DNA of 64,000 bases from the NCBI GenBank assembly GCA_037783545.1, contig JBBELK010000058.1, positions 1,116,001-1,180,000 on the forward strand, given 5' to 3'. The notes beneath the pieces were generated by a model, which was not told the origin of the DNA, searched no databases, and saw only the letters and a program-made list of their open reading frames with translations. Below, one piece after another: positions 21,901 through 31,429 of this stretch. Each line of letters starts with the position of its first letter. The stretch's first letter is position 1. Source of the stretch: Henricia sp. BOLD:AAB3569 (taxonomy: Eukaryota > Echinodermata > Asteroidea > Spinulosida > Echinasteridae). The translations under genes and the position numbers were made by a program.

Positions 21901-24562
21901 CTGCTCCAGCCTCAGCTAGGGGGCCATACCTGGGAGCAGTCTATGAACATGTAACCTTATAAACCCGATCATGGATGGTGTGGGCACGGTTCAAGCCAAA
22001 TATTTTGGCTTGGCGTTTGGGTAGACTACCGAGCTACCCCCAATTATAATTTTCGCGATCCAGGAAGAAGACGCTAATGAGGTATCCCTTCGCTACGTCA
22101 CATCTGCGCGCGTCCACCTGTTGTACATGACTATGGGCTCAATCTGCGCCCCACATGCAGTGCAGCGCCGTTAATTAAAGGCAGTACACATGTATCAGAA
22201 ACCTTTTAAACAAATGCCAGGATCAGCAGCATTAAATAAGTAAAGAATGTTGATAAACCGCATTGTAGAAATTTTAGCCACATAGATGCAGTAATACTTC
22301 AGAAAACCTTACAAATCCATGCATGGTTTTTGTGTTGAATGAATGGTTAAAAAGTTGTCTGCAGACAACGTTTTTTTAAAAGCACTTTCAGTTGTCTTCC
22401 ACAAAGATACCATTTTACACGGGAAAATCATGTGGTACGTGTTTGTTACCATTGCTATCAACACTCTTAGTGTGGTTTTTCTTGTCAACTCGTGAAGTAA
22501 ATTTTAGGTCACTGCAATTTTTTAATATAATAATTGGCTTTAAACAGAAACATTATTTGGTTTTTATATGAAAAATATACTCAAAAGAAACTGCGACCTC
22601 TCCATTTTTGTTCCGTCATTAGTACACGGGCATCGGAATTTGAGTTTCGGTTAAATTATCATTCGCGAGGTCAAAGTTGCGTAACCTCTAGGTCAAAGTA
22701 GCCTTGTTTGTGCCACGAAGAAATGCACCTGTACTATAAGGTTAGAGCTATAAGACCAGTTGGAACGGATCACAAATATAATTTATGTAAGCGAGTTTGA
22801 CATTTTGATTTTCCCCACCCATGCGGAATATCACGCCATTTTTGTGCACAAAGTGAAATACCTCATATCCATGGTTAGAAAAGAGGAGATTTGCATTAAT
22901 TCGCCAATTTGGATGTGGCAAAAAGGTTGGTGTATTTACTGCACTGCTTTATTTAAAGGAGTGTGACCAGATCACTTTTTTTTACCCATAACTCCCCGGG
23001 ACTTACCTTATGGGTCATGAGATTTTTATATCATAACATCCGTTATATTTTTCTGATTACGAAACTGAAACTCCCGCGCTTCTAGGCCGCATATTTCCGA
23101 GGATATCGTCGAAAATCCACCGATTATTTGTAAACTAAATTTCCAGTATCAACGGTTTATCCGCTGAAAGCCGACTCGATAGTTTTGTTCAATTTTTTAC
23201 TGGAAATTGCAAATGTTTTCGGGTTTTTGGAACATGGGAGGTGTGCATGGGAGTTACTTGATAATATTGGTAAGTTACATCGAAAACTATTTTCCAGAAA
23301 CTCTGGTCACGCTCCTTTAACCCGATAAATTAGTTTACAAAACATCTTCTTTTTTTAAACGGATATCCTCGAAAATGTCGGATTAATTGAGAGCGCGAAA
23401 TTGCAGGCACATAATGCTTCAGAAAACCTGAAAACAAATCCGTGCATGGTTTTTGTGTACGGTAAAAAACTTTTTGCAGACAACTTTTTTTAAAAATCAT
23501 GTTGTGTTTGTTACCATTGTTATCAACACTTTTAGTCTAGTTTTTCTTGTCATTTCGCGAAGTAAAATTTTTGGTAAAAAGAATGGCAAATGATGTATTT
23601 TGGCTTTAAAGGCAGATATGCGTGATTAGTTTTTTTCCATAAGTTTCAGTTAAAGATAGTATACATGATTGGTAAACTGTTACAAATAGTTTTATCCCCC
23701 TGTGTGATTGAAGATATGCATGATTAAAACCAACCTGAGCAAAAACCAGCTCCGTACGTCGGCTAACTTTTGAGAAAACAGTCAAAAAAGGGTTTGCAGT
23801 AATTTCGCCCCAAAACCACTTCGCCCTGAACCACTTCGCCCTGAACCATTTCACCCTGAACCATTTCACCCTGAACCACGGCCTGTGCACGAAGTGGTTT
23901 TTGGGCGAAGTAGCATTTGGGCGATGTAGTGTTTGGACGAAGTGATTTGGGGCGAAATGGCACTCGGGCGAAGTGGTTTGAAGGCGAAATGGCACTTGCT
24001 GGGCGAAATGGATTTGGGGCGAATTGAATTTTCGTCTCATGAGACGAAAACTAATTGTTTTACTCATTTCTCAAAGACTATAGCACTTCAGACAAAACCA
24101 TTTCATGGGAAGTTGTTTACGGTCATCATGTTTATATTGTGTAAGTTAGGCGTAAATCTGTGAACATTTCTGATTTTCGAGATACCAAACGTGTACTGCC
24201 TTTAAGGATAGAAATACTGGTGTTGTATTTTTAGAATCATTTACATCAAACCATAAAAGTTGACAATAATACTAGCTACCAATCCTATACCTACCCAATT
24301 CATGTATTCCTGGATTATCAGACATCTCCAACACGTACAATCCCCGTCCCTGAACACTGCTCCCAATATTATACAGTCTGGTAATGTGAGGACATTTCCA
24401 TGTGATCTTGTATAGTAGCTCAACCATTTCGTTGTGGCTTTGGTAGACGAAGTCTATTCCTTCCCCGATTTGACTTTGTCCTGACACCGAGCTCATAACA
24501 TTCCACGTCGTCCAAGTCACAAAAATCAGTAAGGTTATCAAACACAAATTATTAGGTTCCAT
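9666..24562 (-). CDS. Carboxypeptidase E/N-like metallocarboxypeptidase (M14B), complete seven-exon gene
   Basis: A secreted zinc exopeptidase expected to remove C-terminal Lys or Arg from peptides. Coding exons, 5' to 3': 24562-24295, 16836-16631, 15093-14947, 12826-12532, 11439-11300, 10678-10573, 9988-9666. All have AG/GT borders and agreeing phases, giving 1485 coding bases and 494 residues. Domain order: signal peptide (about 1-28), M14 catalytic domain (about 35-352), transthyretin-like domain (about 353-433), then a 60-residue tail unlike the usual CPE amphipathic tail. Zinc ligands are His101 and Glu104 (MHGNE) and His232; substrate-binding Asn176-Arg177 lies in DLNRDFPD; the catalytic glutamate is Glu323 in FEITLEL, by family alignment. 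One oddity is HDG at 232-234 where the family usually has HGG. Length matches CPE and CPN (about 460-480). The sequence is between CPE and CPN, so I give no symbol. Confidence 0.93.
10573..10678 (-). CDS. Carboxypeptidase exon 6: start of transthyretin-like domain
   Basis: Residues 353-388. [20 protein letters not shown] begins the beta-sandwich that follows the catalytic domain in all M14B enzymes. The acceptor is ACCCAG|GTC, the donor ACGG|GTAAGA, phase 1. Confidence 0.9.
11300..11439 (-). CDS. Carboxypeptidase exon 5: catalytic glutamate
   Basis: Residues 306-352. The sequence [20 protein letters not shown] is nearly identical to the family signature that carries the catalytic Glu. It ends KYMEQ with donor CAG|GTAGGA, phase 0. 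Confidence 0.92.
12532..12826 (-). CDS. Carboxypeptidase exon 4: third zinc ligand
   Basis: Residues 208-306. It starts [13 protein letters not shown] and continues with [18 protein letters not shown], where the histidine is the third zinc ligand, followed by [13 protein letters not shown] and the conserved [10 protein letters not shown]. The donor is GGGG|GTGAGC, phase 1. The Asp after the histidine replaces the family's usual Gly. Confidence 0.9.
12872..13365. mobile_element. TIR element A, intact copy 2
   Basis: An uninterrupted copy of about 494 bp inside carboxypeptidase intron 3. The ends are TATAAACTCCTC and GGAGTTTATA; the two halves are complementary almost throughout, centred on a CATTGACACGTTCCCATCC-like loop. 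It shows the empty target site for the nested element at 3342-4298. Confidence 0.82.
13601..13670. repeat. Short imperfect hairpin
   Basis: GAGTCGAGGTCTTTATTGCA pairs imperfectly with TGCAATAAAGACCCAAACTC around a loop of about 30 bases. Confidence 0.55.
14095..14125. repeat. (TTTA)n simple repeat
   Basis: About eight tandem TTTA units. A similar tract lies near 48700-48740, again next to interspersed-repeat sequence. Confidence 0.8.
14784..14842 (+). repeat. Degenerate tRNA-like fragment
   Basis: An A-box-like TAGCTCAACTGGTA and a B-box-like GTTCGAATCCC are present and the outer seven bases can pair, but the anticodon arm is missing and the T-stem does not pair. It is a tRNA-derived SINE remnant, not a tRNA gene. 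Confidence 0.55.
14947..15093 (-). CDS. Carboxypeptidase exon 3: substrate-binding Asn-Arg
   Basis: Residues 159-207, phase 0 at both ends. It contains [16 protein letters not shown] and GGPNNHL, both typical of the CPE/CPN subfamily. The usual NRN is NRD here. The acceptor is AACAG|GGTCG and the donor AAATAAG|GTTTGT. Confidence 0.88.
15756..15987. mobile_element. Small TIR element
   Basis: The left arm (GGGTCTTTCTATAAATTAGG, then GGTGTCCCCCGTTACA) is inverted at the right (TGTAACGGGGGACACC, then CCTAATTTATAGAAACACCC). The interior is AT-rich and has no coding potential. Confidence 0.7.
16129..16305 (+). repeat. tRNA-derived SINE
   Basis: The first 80 bases resemble a class II tRNA with a degenerate A box and the B box GGTTCAAATCCC. 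The body (CTTGAGCAAGGTACTTTGTC and CTCCACCCAGGAATAAAATG) matches a style of SINE common in echinoderm genomes. It lies in carboxypeptidase intron 2. Confidence 0.7.
16459..16600. repeat. Perfect 32-bp inverted repeat beside a splice donor
   Basis: The arms at 16459-16490 and 16569-16600 are exact reverse complements (starting GACCGTATCGAATAGCC), separated by 78 bases. In the carboxypeptidase transcript the hairpin begins about 30 bases after the exon 2 donor. Perfect arms imply a recent origin. Confidence 0.85.
16631..16836 (-). CDS. Carboxypeptidase exon 2: zinc-binding HxxE
   Basis: Residues 90-158. It carries the metal-binding [10 protein letters not shown] and the conserved [12 protein letters not shown]. 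The acceptor is TTTCCTAG|GTGAG. The likely donor is ACAACG|GTGGGT, phase 0, the only nearby GT that keeps frame with exon 3 and preserves both conserved segments. Confidence 0.88.
17361..17703. mobile_element. GCAAAC-iterating foldback (family H), complete copy
   Basis: The ends GCCTCGTCTGCACTGG and CCAGTGTATAGACGAGGC are inverted and flanked by TA on both sides. The interior is packed with GCAAAC/TGTTTGC words in both orientations and has no coding potential. Confidence 0.75.
17704..17840 (+). repeat. Element K fragment
   Basis: Begins TGTATGTTGATAAACTG and continues through TTGTAGAAAATGTCAGCC. It is a diverged partial copy of the element complete at about 27385-27905. Confidence 0.6.
18269..18815. 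mobile_element. Family H, two partial copies
   Basis: A left-end fragment starts at 18269 (GCCTCGTCTACAATGG) and a second, oppositely read copy starts at 18548 (GCCTCGTCTACACTGG). Both carry the GCAAAC words seen in the complete copy. Confidence 0.65.
18931..19145 (-). repeat. tRNA-derived SINE, minus strand
   Basis: On the minus strand there is a B-box-like GGGTTCGATTCCAGGCC followed by CTTGGGCAAGGCACTTTGCC and CTCCACCCAGGAGTAAATGG. This is the same body as the SINE at 16129. Confidence 0.7.
19710..19735. repeat. Poly-C tract
   Basis: A run of about 25 bases, nearly all C. It makes the glycine- or proline-rich ends of overlapping open frames spurious. Confidence 0.85.
20275..20500 (+). promoter_or_regulatory. 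Possible CCAAT/TATA promoter-like segment inside intron 1
   Basis: GATTGG (inverted CCAAT) is followed about 10 bases later by CTATTTAAAG, then by a non-repetitive stretch ahead of a 60-codon open frame at 20494. No domain or splice site supports a gene, so this is a suggestion only. Confidence 0.15.
20969..21157. mobile_element. GACTTG-iterating foldback (family L-like)
   Basis: The ends AGGGTTGTAGTC and GACTACAACCCT are inverted, and the interior repeats ACAAGTCC/GGACTTGTG words. The architecture matches the larger CAAGTC element at 43222. Confidence 0.65.
21420..21571. mobile_element. Small TIR element
   Basis: GGCCTCCCATTGTGCGATTT at the left is inverted at the right as AAATCGCACAGTGGGAGGCC, and the arms extend through a second inverted pair around AACGATTAGGTACGATTT. 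Confidence 0.75.
22235..22530 (+). repeat. Element K, partial copy
   Basis: Contains GTTGATAAACCGCATTGTAG, AACAAATGCC-flanked AT sequence, and TGTTTGTTACCATTGCTATC, which mark element K. A further partial copy lies at about 23400-23600. Confidence 0.6.
22967..23316. mobile_element. TTAA-flanked element J, copy 1
   Basis: The termini AGGAGTGTGACCAGA and TCTGGTCACGCTCCT are inverted and flanked by TTAA on each side. The element is 350 bp and non-coding. A second copy lies inverted at 34278-34636 and a diverged one near 50640-50900. Confidence 0.78.
23610..24201. mobile_element. TTAA-flanked element Q, copy 1 (TTCGCCC-iterating)
   Basis: The ends AGGCAG and CTGCCT are flanked by TTAA. The core (about 23800-24030) is a run of TTCGCCC units in one orientation followed by GGGCGAA units in the other, so it would fold back on itself. 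A copy in opposite orientation lies at 41178. Confidence 0.75.
24295..24562 (-). CDS. Carboxypeptidase exon 1: signal peptide and start of catalytic domain
   Basis: Residues 1-90 (the last codon is split). The ATG has a good context (AAAATGG). A hydrophobic core ([10 protein letters not shown]) forms the signal peptide. The rest includes [20 protein letters not shown] and SDNPGIHE, characteristic of the CPN/CPE start. The donor is TTGG|GTAGGT, phase 1. Confidence 0.88.
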
Positions 24563-24599
24563 TTTGGTTGTGGTATCACTGAAGTTTGTACAGAAATGT

Positions 24600-25970
24600 T
24601 GCGTTTTAAGTCAGACAATTGAGTTAGAAGTTTGGTGCCACTGGAGACGTCACGCAAGCGCAAAACCACATCGAAGCCGACACCGGTTTGAATCAATTGC
24701 TGATCCTTGCGAAAACAAAACTTCTATAGACCCAGCCAAGGTCTAGGCTAGTCTGTAAAGTCGACAGGATTTACATCGTAAATCTTGAAGACATGTGTGG
24801 GTCTTGCGAATGTCACTGACGTCTCTTATATAAATGTACCCGGGAGAGGCCAATGGTTCCCCCGTATACTCCGACTCGACTGCAGTGACGCAACTTTACG
24901 TCATTCAAACACTTGAAACATCCGCCCGGTAATTCAACAGTTGAACGCCTACAGTTTACTGCGGTCGTTTGAAGATGGTAGCTAAAGGTTCCCGGGCTCT
25001 CAGAAATGCATAGATAACGTGGATATCACTGGAGGAAGATGTGATTAGTTAAATGAGGTTGAACTTTCGTAAACGGAAGTTGAATAGATGAAGTAAATCT
25101 CTGGAAGATGGCAGGCCTGTCGAGTATTTTGTATGTAGGTAGAGCAAGTTGCTTCGAAAGTTCGTGAATACAGTTTTGTGATATCGCAGGTGTCAGTCAT
25201 GTTCACAATTTCCTACAGACTCGCCGACCGGCGTACTTGGAAGTTCTATTCTCTCCGGGTTAGAATTTATAGTCTCATTTCAGCAACCACACAGTCACTG
25301 GTGTGCAGTAAGCAACGACGGATTGGTTGTTTACGTTTGGAGAAGAGACTAAGCAGACTTGTTATTCTTGCCGCCTCCTATAATAAGTGTCCAGGGCCAG
25401 GGTCGCCCTTGGTTCTGGAGCTGTCAACAGCTTCCGCTCCCACGAGAGCACAGTTGTCCACGACACTCACTGAAGAACATAAATAAACACGTCACTTGCA
25501 TGGCTCGCTCGACACTAAATTGTCAACCGTTATTTTGAAAACTGACGCTACTATACTACGGTGAACCTGTCTGTCGAAAAAAGGACTGTTTTATCATGCA
25601 GACATTCTCCATGTTTTTGTTTAATTTTATGTCATCTTCAGAAACAAACGTCCTTTATGCCGTCGACTATACGGTATTACTTTACTTTTAATGTCAATTT
25701 GAGATGACGAAGAAGGAGATGCAGTTTTAGATATTGGAAGGGGAATAAATATCTTGGTTGAGAGCGGGGGAGGGGGTGGGGTGCGGGGGGTGGGTGGGGC
25801 GGTGCGGGGGGTGGGTGGGGCGGTGTGGGGGGTGGGGGAGGGGGAGAACTCAAAACATGCTCTGACCAAATAGAAGTATTATCGCTCAGTAACCTGTATG
25901 AACACTTGTGGTAAGGCTAACTGTACAAGCATGTGTAAGACTAAGAGCCGCTGAGGCAGGATGCGCCACT
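24600..25970. other. 5' flank of the carboxypeptidase gene, no further gene seen
   Basis: No supported exon. A 102-codon open frame on the + strand (25178-25486) has no recognisable domain. A G-rich tandem repeat is listed separately. Confidence 0.3.
25761..25848. repeat. G-rich minisatellite
   Basis: About three tandem copies of a 21-base unit of the form GGTGCGGGGGGTGGGTGGGGC. It is purine-rich and could form G-quadruplexes. Confidence 0.75.
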
Positions 25971-25977
25971 CTGCCAG

Positions 25978-26389
25978 ACCTGTCCGCATTGGACTTTTTT
26001 GGGGAAAACTTACCGAGACGATGAATACTTTCCCCATATTAAGTCCAATGCGGACAGCCTAGGACGTTTTCCTCTCAGGAACTTCTCCCGAGTCCAGCGG
26101 TTACTTTTCCTGGCCAACTGCTCCCCAGGAAAAGTTACCAGGTAACTTTTCCCGAGACGAAAAGTCCAATATGGACACAGCGAGTCGGTAAAAGCGCTCT
26201 GGAAGCGTACGTCCGGGCCGTGAAGGTCACACTGCGAAGGGACACTGAGCATGCTCTCCCACAGTCTCGGTAAAATTTTACTGTGTCCAAAAAGTCCAAA
26301 TGCAGACAGCAGTAAAATTGAGCCATTTTTCATTTTACCATCGTCTCGGTAAAACCTCCCAAAAAACAAGTCCAATGCGGACACGGCTT
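25978..26389. mobile_element. MITE family B, copy 1 (ATTGGACTT type)
   Basis: The left end is CCTGTCCGCATTGGACTT and the right end AAGTCCAATGCGGACACGGC. The interior repeats AAGTCCAAT, TTTTCCCGAGACG and CGTCTCGGTAAAA words. Other copies are at 32818-33213, 33626-33902, 56992-57377 (opposite orientation) and 59552-59957. Confidence 0.8.
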
Positions 26390-26669
26390 TAGATGCTCCA
26401 TAAAAGCCTGCATGTAGGTCTCCTAGGACCGCTGTTTTTGAAAAAGATGGTGTTGTGTTCTGAAGAAGACGCTCGTTTATGAGTACGACCGTAGACCTTA
26501 TATAGCGCCACCGGGCGACCATCCAGCAAGTTCAACGTGCGCACTATTTCACTGTTACTACATGTATTTTATTCTGATACATGTACTAAAACCATGGATT
26601 CCTAAAAATGCCCAGGCCTGAAGAAACCTTTGAAGAGAAGACGATGAAGAAGTGGGGGCGGGGGGTTAG

Positions 26670-26670
26670 G

Positions 26671-26727
<57 letters not shown>

Positions 26728-26760
26728 GGGGGGGGGGGGGGGGGGTTGGGGGGGGGGGGG
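26670..26760. repeat. Long poly-G tract
   Basis: Roughly 90 bases that are almost entirely G, with two TT interruptions. The exact length is unlikely to be reliable in an assembly. Confidence 0.85.
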
Positions 26761-27384
26761 AATATATATAGCGGAAATTGTTGAGAGTGGGGGTATTTTT
26801 GAGAGATTAATATAGTACACGAAAGCTAACGGTTGATTGTACAGTATACGGGGCCGGCCGGGTCGGCGCAACACGACCGCCGAGTATAAAATGAGCAATC
26901 GAAGTGCGCCGTGTGCCCGATTTTTACCTCGGCGATTTATTAGCGCAAAGCGGACTTGTACTTTTATGAACGCGTGAAAACTGGGCGGCGACTGCACTCG
27001 GCGAGTGTGCGGCGAGTGAGTTCGGCGGAGAAGTATGAACCTAGCTTTAGAAAAAAAATGGTGCGCCAACTTATTAAAACCGTTTCTAAAACCGCAATTG
27101 ACACATTTTTGTTAAACGTTTCTAGTTGGCAAATTATTTAATGAGCGGGCATTGCGGAAACATCTGCAAATATTCTGGCTTCCTTCTTCCATGCACGATA
27201 AAATTTAATTTCTGCAGAAATAACATTACATTTTTGGACAGCTAAAATCATGGTGTTTTTTTGGTTGTTTTGTTTTCTGCTGTCAAAATTTTGAGTAAAA
27301 CGTTGGGTCATTGCAAACTAAAGAGCCCGGCAAATTTCGCACCAAAGTTTCTAATTATTTTTTTGCAGGACGTATGTTATAAAA

Positions 27385-27905
27385 GCGTATGTTGATAAAA
27401 ACTGCCTTGTAGAAATTTCAGCCACATAATATGCATCAATACTGCAAAAACCTGGAAAATCCTTGCATGATCGTTTTTGTGCATGAATGAATGGTAAAAA
27501 AGTTGTCTGGAGACAACGTTTTACAGGGAAAAAATCATGTGGTGTTTGTTACCATTGCTATCAACACTTTTAGTCAGGTTTGTTTTGTCAACTCGTCTGG
27601 GTAGGCTAACTGCAAATGACCCATTTGCAATGACCCAATTTTGTTTTTCATGAGTTGACAAGAAAAACCTTACTCAAATTGTTGATAGCAATGGTAACAA
27701 ACACCACATGAATTTATTTCCGTCCAAAATGGTATTTCATGTTGGAAATTGTTTTGTTCTAAAAAAGTCCCGTGCACAGGACTTTTTTTTTTACCATTCA
27801 CTTGTACACAAAATCCACATATAGATTTTCAAGGTTTTCTGAAGCATTGATGCGTCTATGTAGCTAACATTTTTTCAGGCTAGTTTACCAACATTCTTTC
27901 GTAGA
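27385..27905. mobile_element. Element K, complete palindromic copy
   Basis: Two oppositely oriented halves meet near 27650. Landmarks are GTATGTTGATAAAAACTGCC, TGTTTGTTACCATTGCTATC and their complements. Partial copies occur at 17704, 22235, 23400, 41060, 47060 and 59245, which makes this one of the commonest repeats in the window. Confidence 0.72.
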
Positions 27906-28642
27906 TATGTTACACTCTTATTCCACTACATATAGGGCCTACATGTGATAGCCTGTAAACTTCCGAGAAGTCCGAGAACACCACAGATAGAACACCGACC
28001 GTGGATCTTATATAGCGCCCCCAGGCGACGGCTAGCTGTTATGTACTAGTTCGAGCAAGTTGTTCGCTTTGCATGCGCTGCGCTGTGTGGTTTTTGATAC
28101 GTAACTTACACTTTGTTGACCTTTTAACAGTTTACTTTTGTCAGTTGCTAAATTAATTATGGTTTTGAAACCGGGGAGAGGACCTTGCGGAAGTTTTGAA
28201 ACGTCTGCAAACATCTGACGAATGGACTTCGCTCCATTATCCAGTCAACTTCGCCGTCCCAAACTTGGACGGGATCCGGAGCGCGCGGATTGTGCTAGCT
28301 GTACGTGGAGGCTAGCGCATGAACTAGTGTACGTTTGCTCAAGTTCGCGTTTGCGGATGAGCTGAAAAACTACCATACTTTCCTTGGTTGCTTTCGTTTG
28401 ATTAAACCCAGCCTTTGTGGAGAACACAGCAAAAATAAGAATGAGCATTCTGGACAAGTCCGTTGGCGTTAGCGGGCCGGCTGGTGCGGAGGGCTGGATC
28501 AAAGTTTTTGGTGAGTGATAAAATAAAATACTCAACTGATCACATTTAATGATAAAAATGGAGCGCTCAGTATTGGCGAGGGCAGAGTGAGTGATAAAAT
28601 CCATTGTTTTTCACGTGGCGTAAAAATTACGTGCATAGAAAC

Positions 28643-29340
28643 CTAGCTAAGATAATCTCAGCTCTTGCTTTATCATTTTTCATTGGGATGTGGTATTTTC
28701 ACCAGTAGAGCTGAGAATGTTTAAGAACATGAACACGCTACCACAAAACAGGACAAAACAAATGTCATTTTCTCACCGTGACACACTAATTCCCCCCTGG
28801 AACTCACCCAAACCTTGTCAGGCATAACCACTACGCAGGTCCTTGAGGGAAATAACCAGCCACGATGAATATTTAGCCAACAATTCCAGCGAAACAAACC
28901 GGTATGCTCACAGCCTAGCCGTTGACATGGTTGATGTCTTGTGTTCAAAAATCTATGTGTCTAGTCTGCGTACAAAGGAATACCAATGCGCATTGGTATT
29001 CCTTTGTACACAGACTAGACAAATAGTATATTTTTGAACACAACAAGACATCAACGGCTAGGCTGTGAGAATACCGGTTTGTTTCGCTGGAATTGTTGGC
29101 TAAATATTCATCGTGGCTGGTTATTTCCCTCAAGGACCTGCGTAGTGGTTACATGTATGCCTGACAAGGTTTGGGTGAGTCCCAGGGGGGAATTAGTGTG
29201 TCACGGTGAGAAAATTACACATTTGTTTTGTCCTGTTTTGTGGTAGCGTGTTCATGTTCTTAAACATTCTCAGCTCTACTGGTGAAAAGACCACATCCCA
29301 ATGAAAAATGATAAAGCAAGAGCTGAGATTATCTTAGCTA
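28643..29340. mobile_element. 698-bp palindrome with 8-bp target duplication (hAT-like)
   Basis: The arms of about 345 bp are near-perfect reverse complements, meeting at about 28988 (ACCAATGCGCATTGGT). The outer ends read TAGCTAAGATAATC and its complement. ATAGAAAC flanks both sides (28635-28642 and 29341-29348), an 8 bp direct repeat typical of hAT transposition. It has no transposase. Confidence 0.82.
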
Positions 29341-29349
29341 ATAGAAACT

Positions 29350-31090
29350 GATGAAAAGAAAAAAGCGCTGTGTCTGCGCTCTAAACTTGTGGCGTTTTAA
29401 TTTTTAAGCGAATGACGCTGGGAACAAGATAGTTTAATAGGGGACATAAAGCCTGCCCTTGCCCATACATCAGAAGGAAACAGGCTTTTGCATATTTCGC
29501 ATGAATAGCATCGGTTGTACTGACGTGCTTCTGGAAAGATTACCATGCATGGACACCCTTCCCTAGTTCTATTAGTTCTTCCCTAGTAATATTAGTAAAT
29601 TCATAACACTTTTCCCTCTTAATTTTGCGTTTTTATCACCAAACTAACATTTTTACAGGGTTTATATGTCATAACAAGGAAAATCCTGAGTGTCCGTGCA
29701 TGGTAATGAACCTATGCTTCCCTTCATAACACTTGATATCCATCACTTGACCAGACTAAATTTTTGTTGCTGTGTGTGGTGCACGCGGCAGAATCAATAC
29801 CATGTTCACAGTAGGAGGGAATGGCATAAAGCAACCAGACTGTTGGTTGCTAGGCAATGGTGTGTACCACGTAGCAACAACAGAACATGTGACTTTCTGA
29901 ACTGCACCTCCATTTGAAAATAAAGAATTGAAGGCGCCAGCCATTAATGCAAACGTTACACGCAAAAGTCTAATTAACAGAATGGGGATGAGTTGTCCTC
30001 CTACATCAGTAGTTTTTGTAACAGCAATTTAAACTAATTAATTTTTCGCTTTGTCAATAATGTATAGCTAAATTCTCTACAGGATCGTTTCTCTCTTTGA
30101 ATTAGTCTGTGCACACCCTTTTCATGTAGTGGATGGTTGTCATTTTGCCTCGAAATTGGAATCACACCAAAAAATGTCCTCCTAGTTGTGTCCTGCAGTG
30201 GTTTCAGATGTCCATGATTGGAAAATGATTGAAAAATAATGCGAGTTGCTTTTGTCCTTCGCGGTTGGTTTCTCTTCTTGTTGGAAAATAATGTCCTACG
30301 AACACTATAGATCTACATACTGTATTTTCCAATTTGTAGACAAATCTGCCAACAGATTTCATAAGAAGGGTTTCTGGGTGTTGATATGGACGAGAGAATC
30401 TCTCAGATTTTCGCGTATTTGCGGCGATAACAAGAAAGAAAACGGCACTATTGCGGACGTTGAAGAAACCAAGTACATGTAGTTGCATTTAAGTTGCTTC
30501 CTCGAGTCAGCGCTGACCTGGGGAGGATCATGCATGTGATGAGTCAGGGAAAACAAGGAAACGAGGTTAAACACGTATCGACCCATATCAAACGCCACCT
30601 TAATTTACAAACACATGATGCATAATACAGCGCTGAAAGGTTGTTAAAGTGTATAGCCCAACATTTGGCCTCTTTTGTTAATTTTGAACATTTCTAGTTT
30701 ATTATGTGACATTTTGATAATTTGTTTTTCGTAACGACCATCGAAAAACGATTGTCAATGATGCTAGATTGCTACATTATGTAAACAGTAAGCCGGTGTG
30801 TTCCTTTAAACTTACATTTGTCTTTTATTAGCATTCATTGTTTTTATCTACATTTGTTTTAAATAGATTTTGTACAGAATATAGTGCACACTTTTCAAAA
30901 TATAATTGTAATAAAAAAATGCAAACATGTCATTATTACATTTATATGCAGCAAAGAATTTGTTTACAAGGAATGAGTTTACAATAATTTAGTACTGTTT
31001 CCATAATGACTTGCATGGACATTTTATCACCCATAAGTAAGCATGGTTCTGATGTAAAAAAATGGAGAAAATAATAATAATAATAATACT
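29350..31090. other. Mostly unassigned non-coding sequence
   Basis: No gene is seen. It includes the interspersed repeat at 29737-29884; the remainder is AT-rich without clear structure. Confidence 0.35.
29737..29884 (+). repeat. Interspersed repeat, copy 1
   Basis: The segment from GACCAGACTAAATTTTTGTT to ACCACGTAGCAACAACAG recurs in the same orientation at about 63241-63392 with scattered differences, including an insertion of about ten bases. Confidence 0.75.
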
Positions 31091-31095
31091 TCTTA

Positions 31096-31420
31096 ATGCT
31101 GCAAACGGTCGACACCACGGAAACCTTTCCCGAACGACCACCAAAATTTCGGGCAAAGAATCACTCAAATTGACACCAAATTTCTCTACCCAAAGCTTCC
31201 AAAAATGGTTCTAGACCTAATCAAAATGGTTTTTGACCTAATCAAAATGGTTTTTGACCTAATCAAAATGGTTTTTGACCTAATCAAAATGGTTTTTGAC
31301 CTTAAAAAAATGGTTTTTAACCTCCAAAATATTGGGGCTACACCAAATTGTCACCCTAACCGACCTTGTCGCCCTAACATAACTTTCTATGCAAAAAGTG
31401 TCACCCTATTGGATAAAATA
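31096..31420 (+). repeat. Element N, copy with expanded tandem core
   Basis: The ends carry GTCGACACC and GTCACCCTA words. The core (31205-31325) is five to six copies of a 21-base unit (ATCAAAATGGTTTTTGACCTA). An opposite-orientation copy at 37650-37935 lacks this expansion. Confidence 0.7.
31205..31325 (+). repeat. 21-bp tandem repeat
   Basis: Units of ATCAAAATGGTTTTTGACCTA repeat almost exactly. Because the period is a multiple of three, they create an open frame repeating a seven-residue peptide, which is not a gene. Confidence 0.85.
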
Positions 31421-31429
31421 GAAAAATAA

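Larger units (their letters stand above)
16837..24294 (-). other. Carboxypeptidase intron 1 (7.5 kb), repeat-filled
   Basis: The intron holds the GCAAAC foldbacks, an inverted SINE, the poly-C tract, the GACTTG foldback, the J and Q TTAA-flanked elements and copies of element K. No internal exon in the host frame is needed, since exon 1 and exon 2 join in phase within the family-conserved segment [11 protein letters not shown]. Confidence 0.75.

Noticed and set aside
25178..25486. 102-codon open frame upstream of the carboxypeptidase
   Set aside because: No recognisable domain, no homologue I can name, no promoter or splice evidence.
26602..27069. Proline-rich 155-codon open frame on the minus strand
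   Set aside because: Its core is the translated poly-G tract.
31205..31429. CRISPR-like or protein-repeat array
   Set aside because: Units are contiguous without unique spacers, and the repeated peptide results from a 21-base period in a transposable-element copy.
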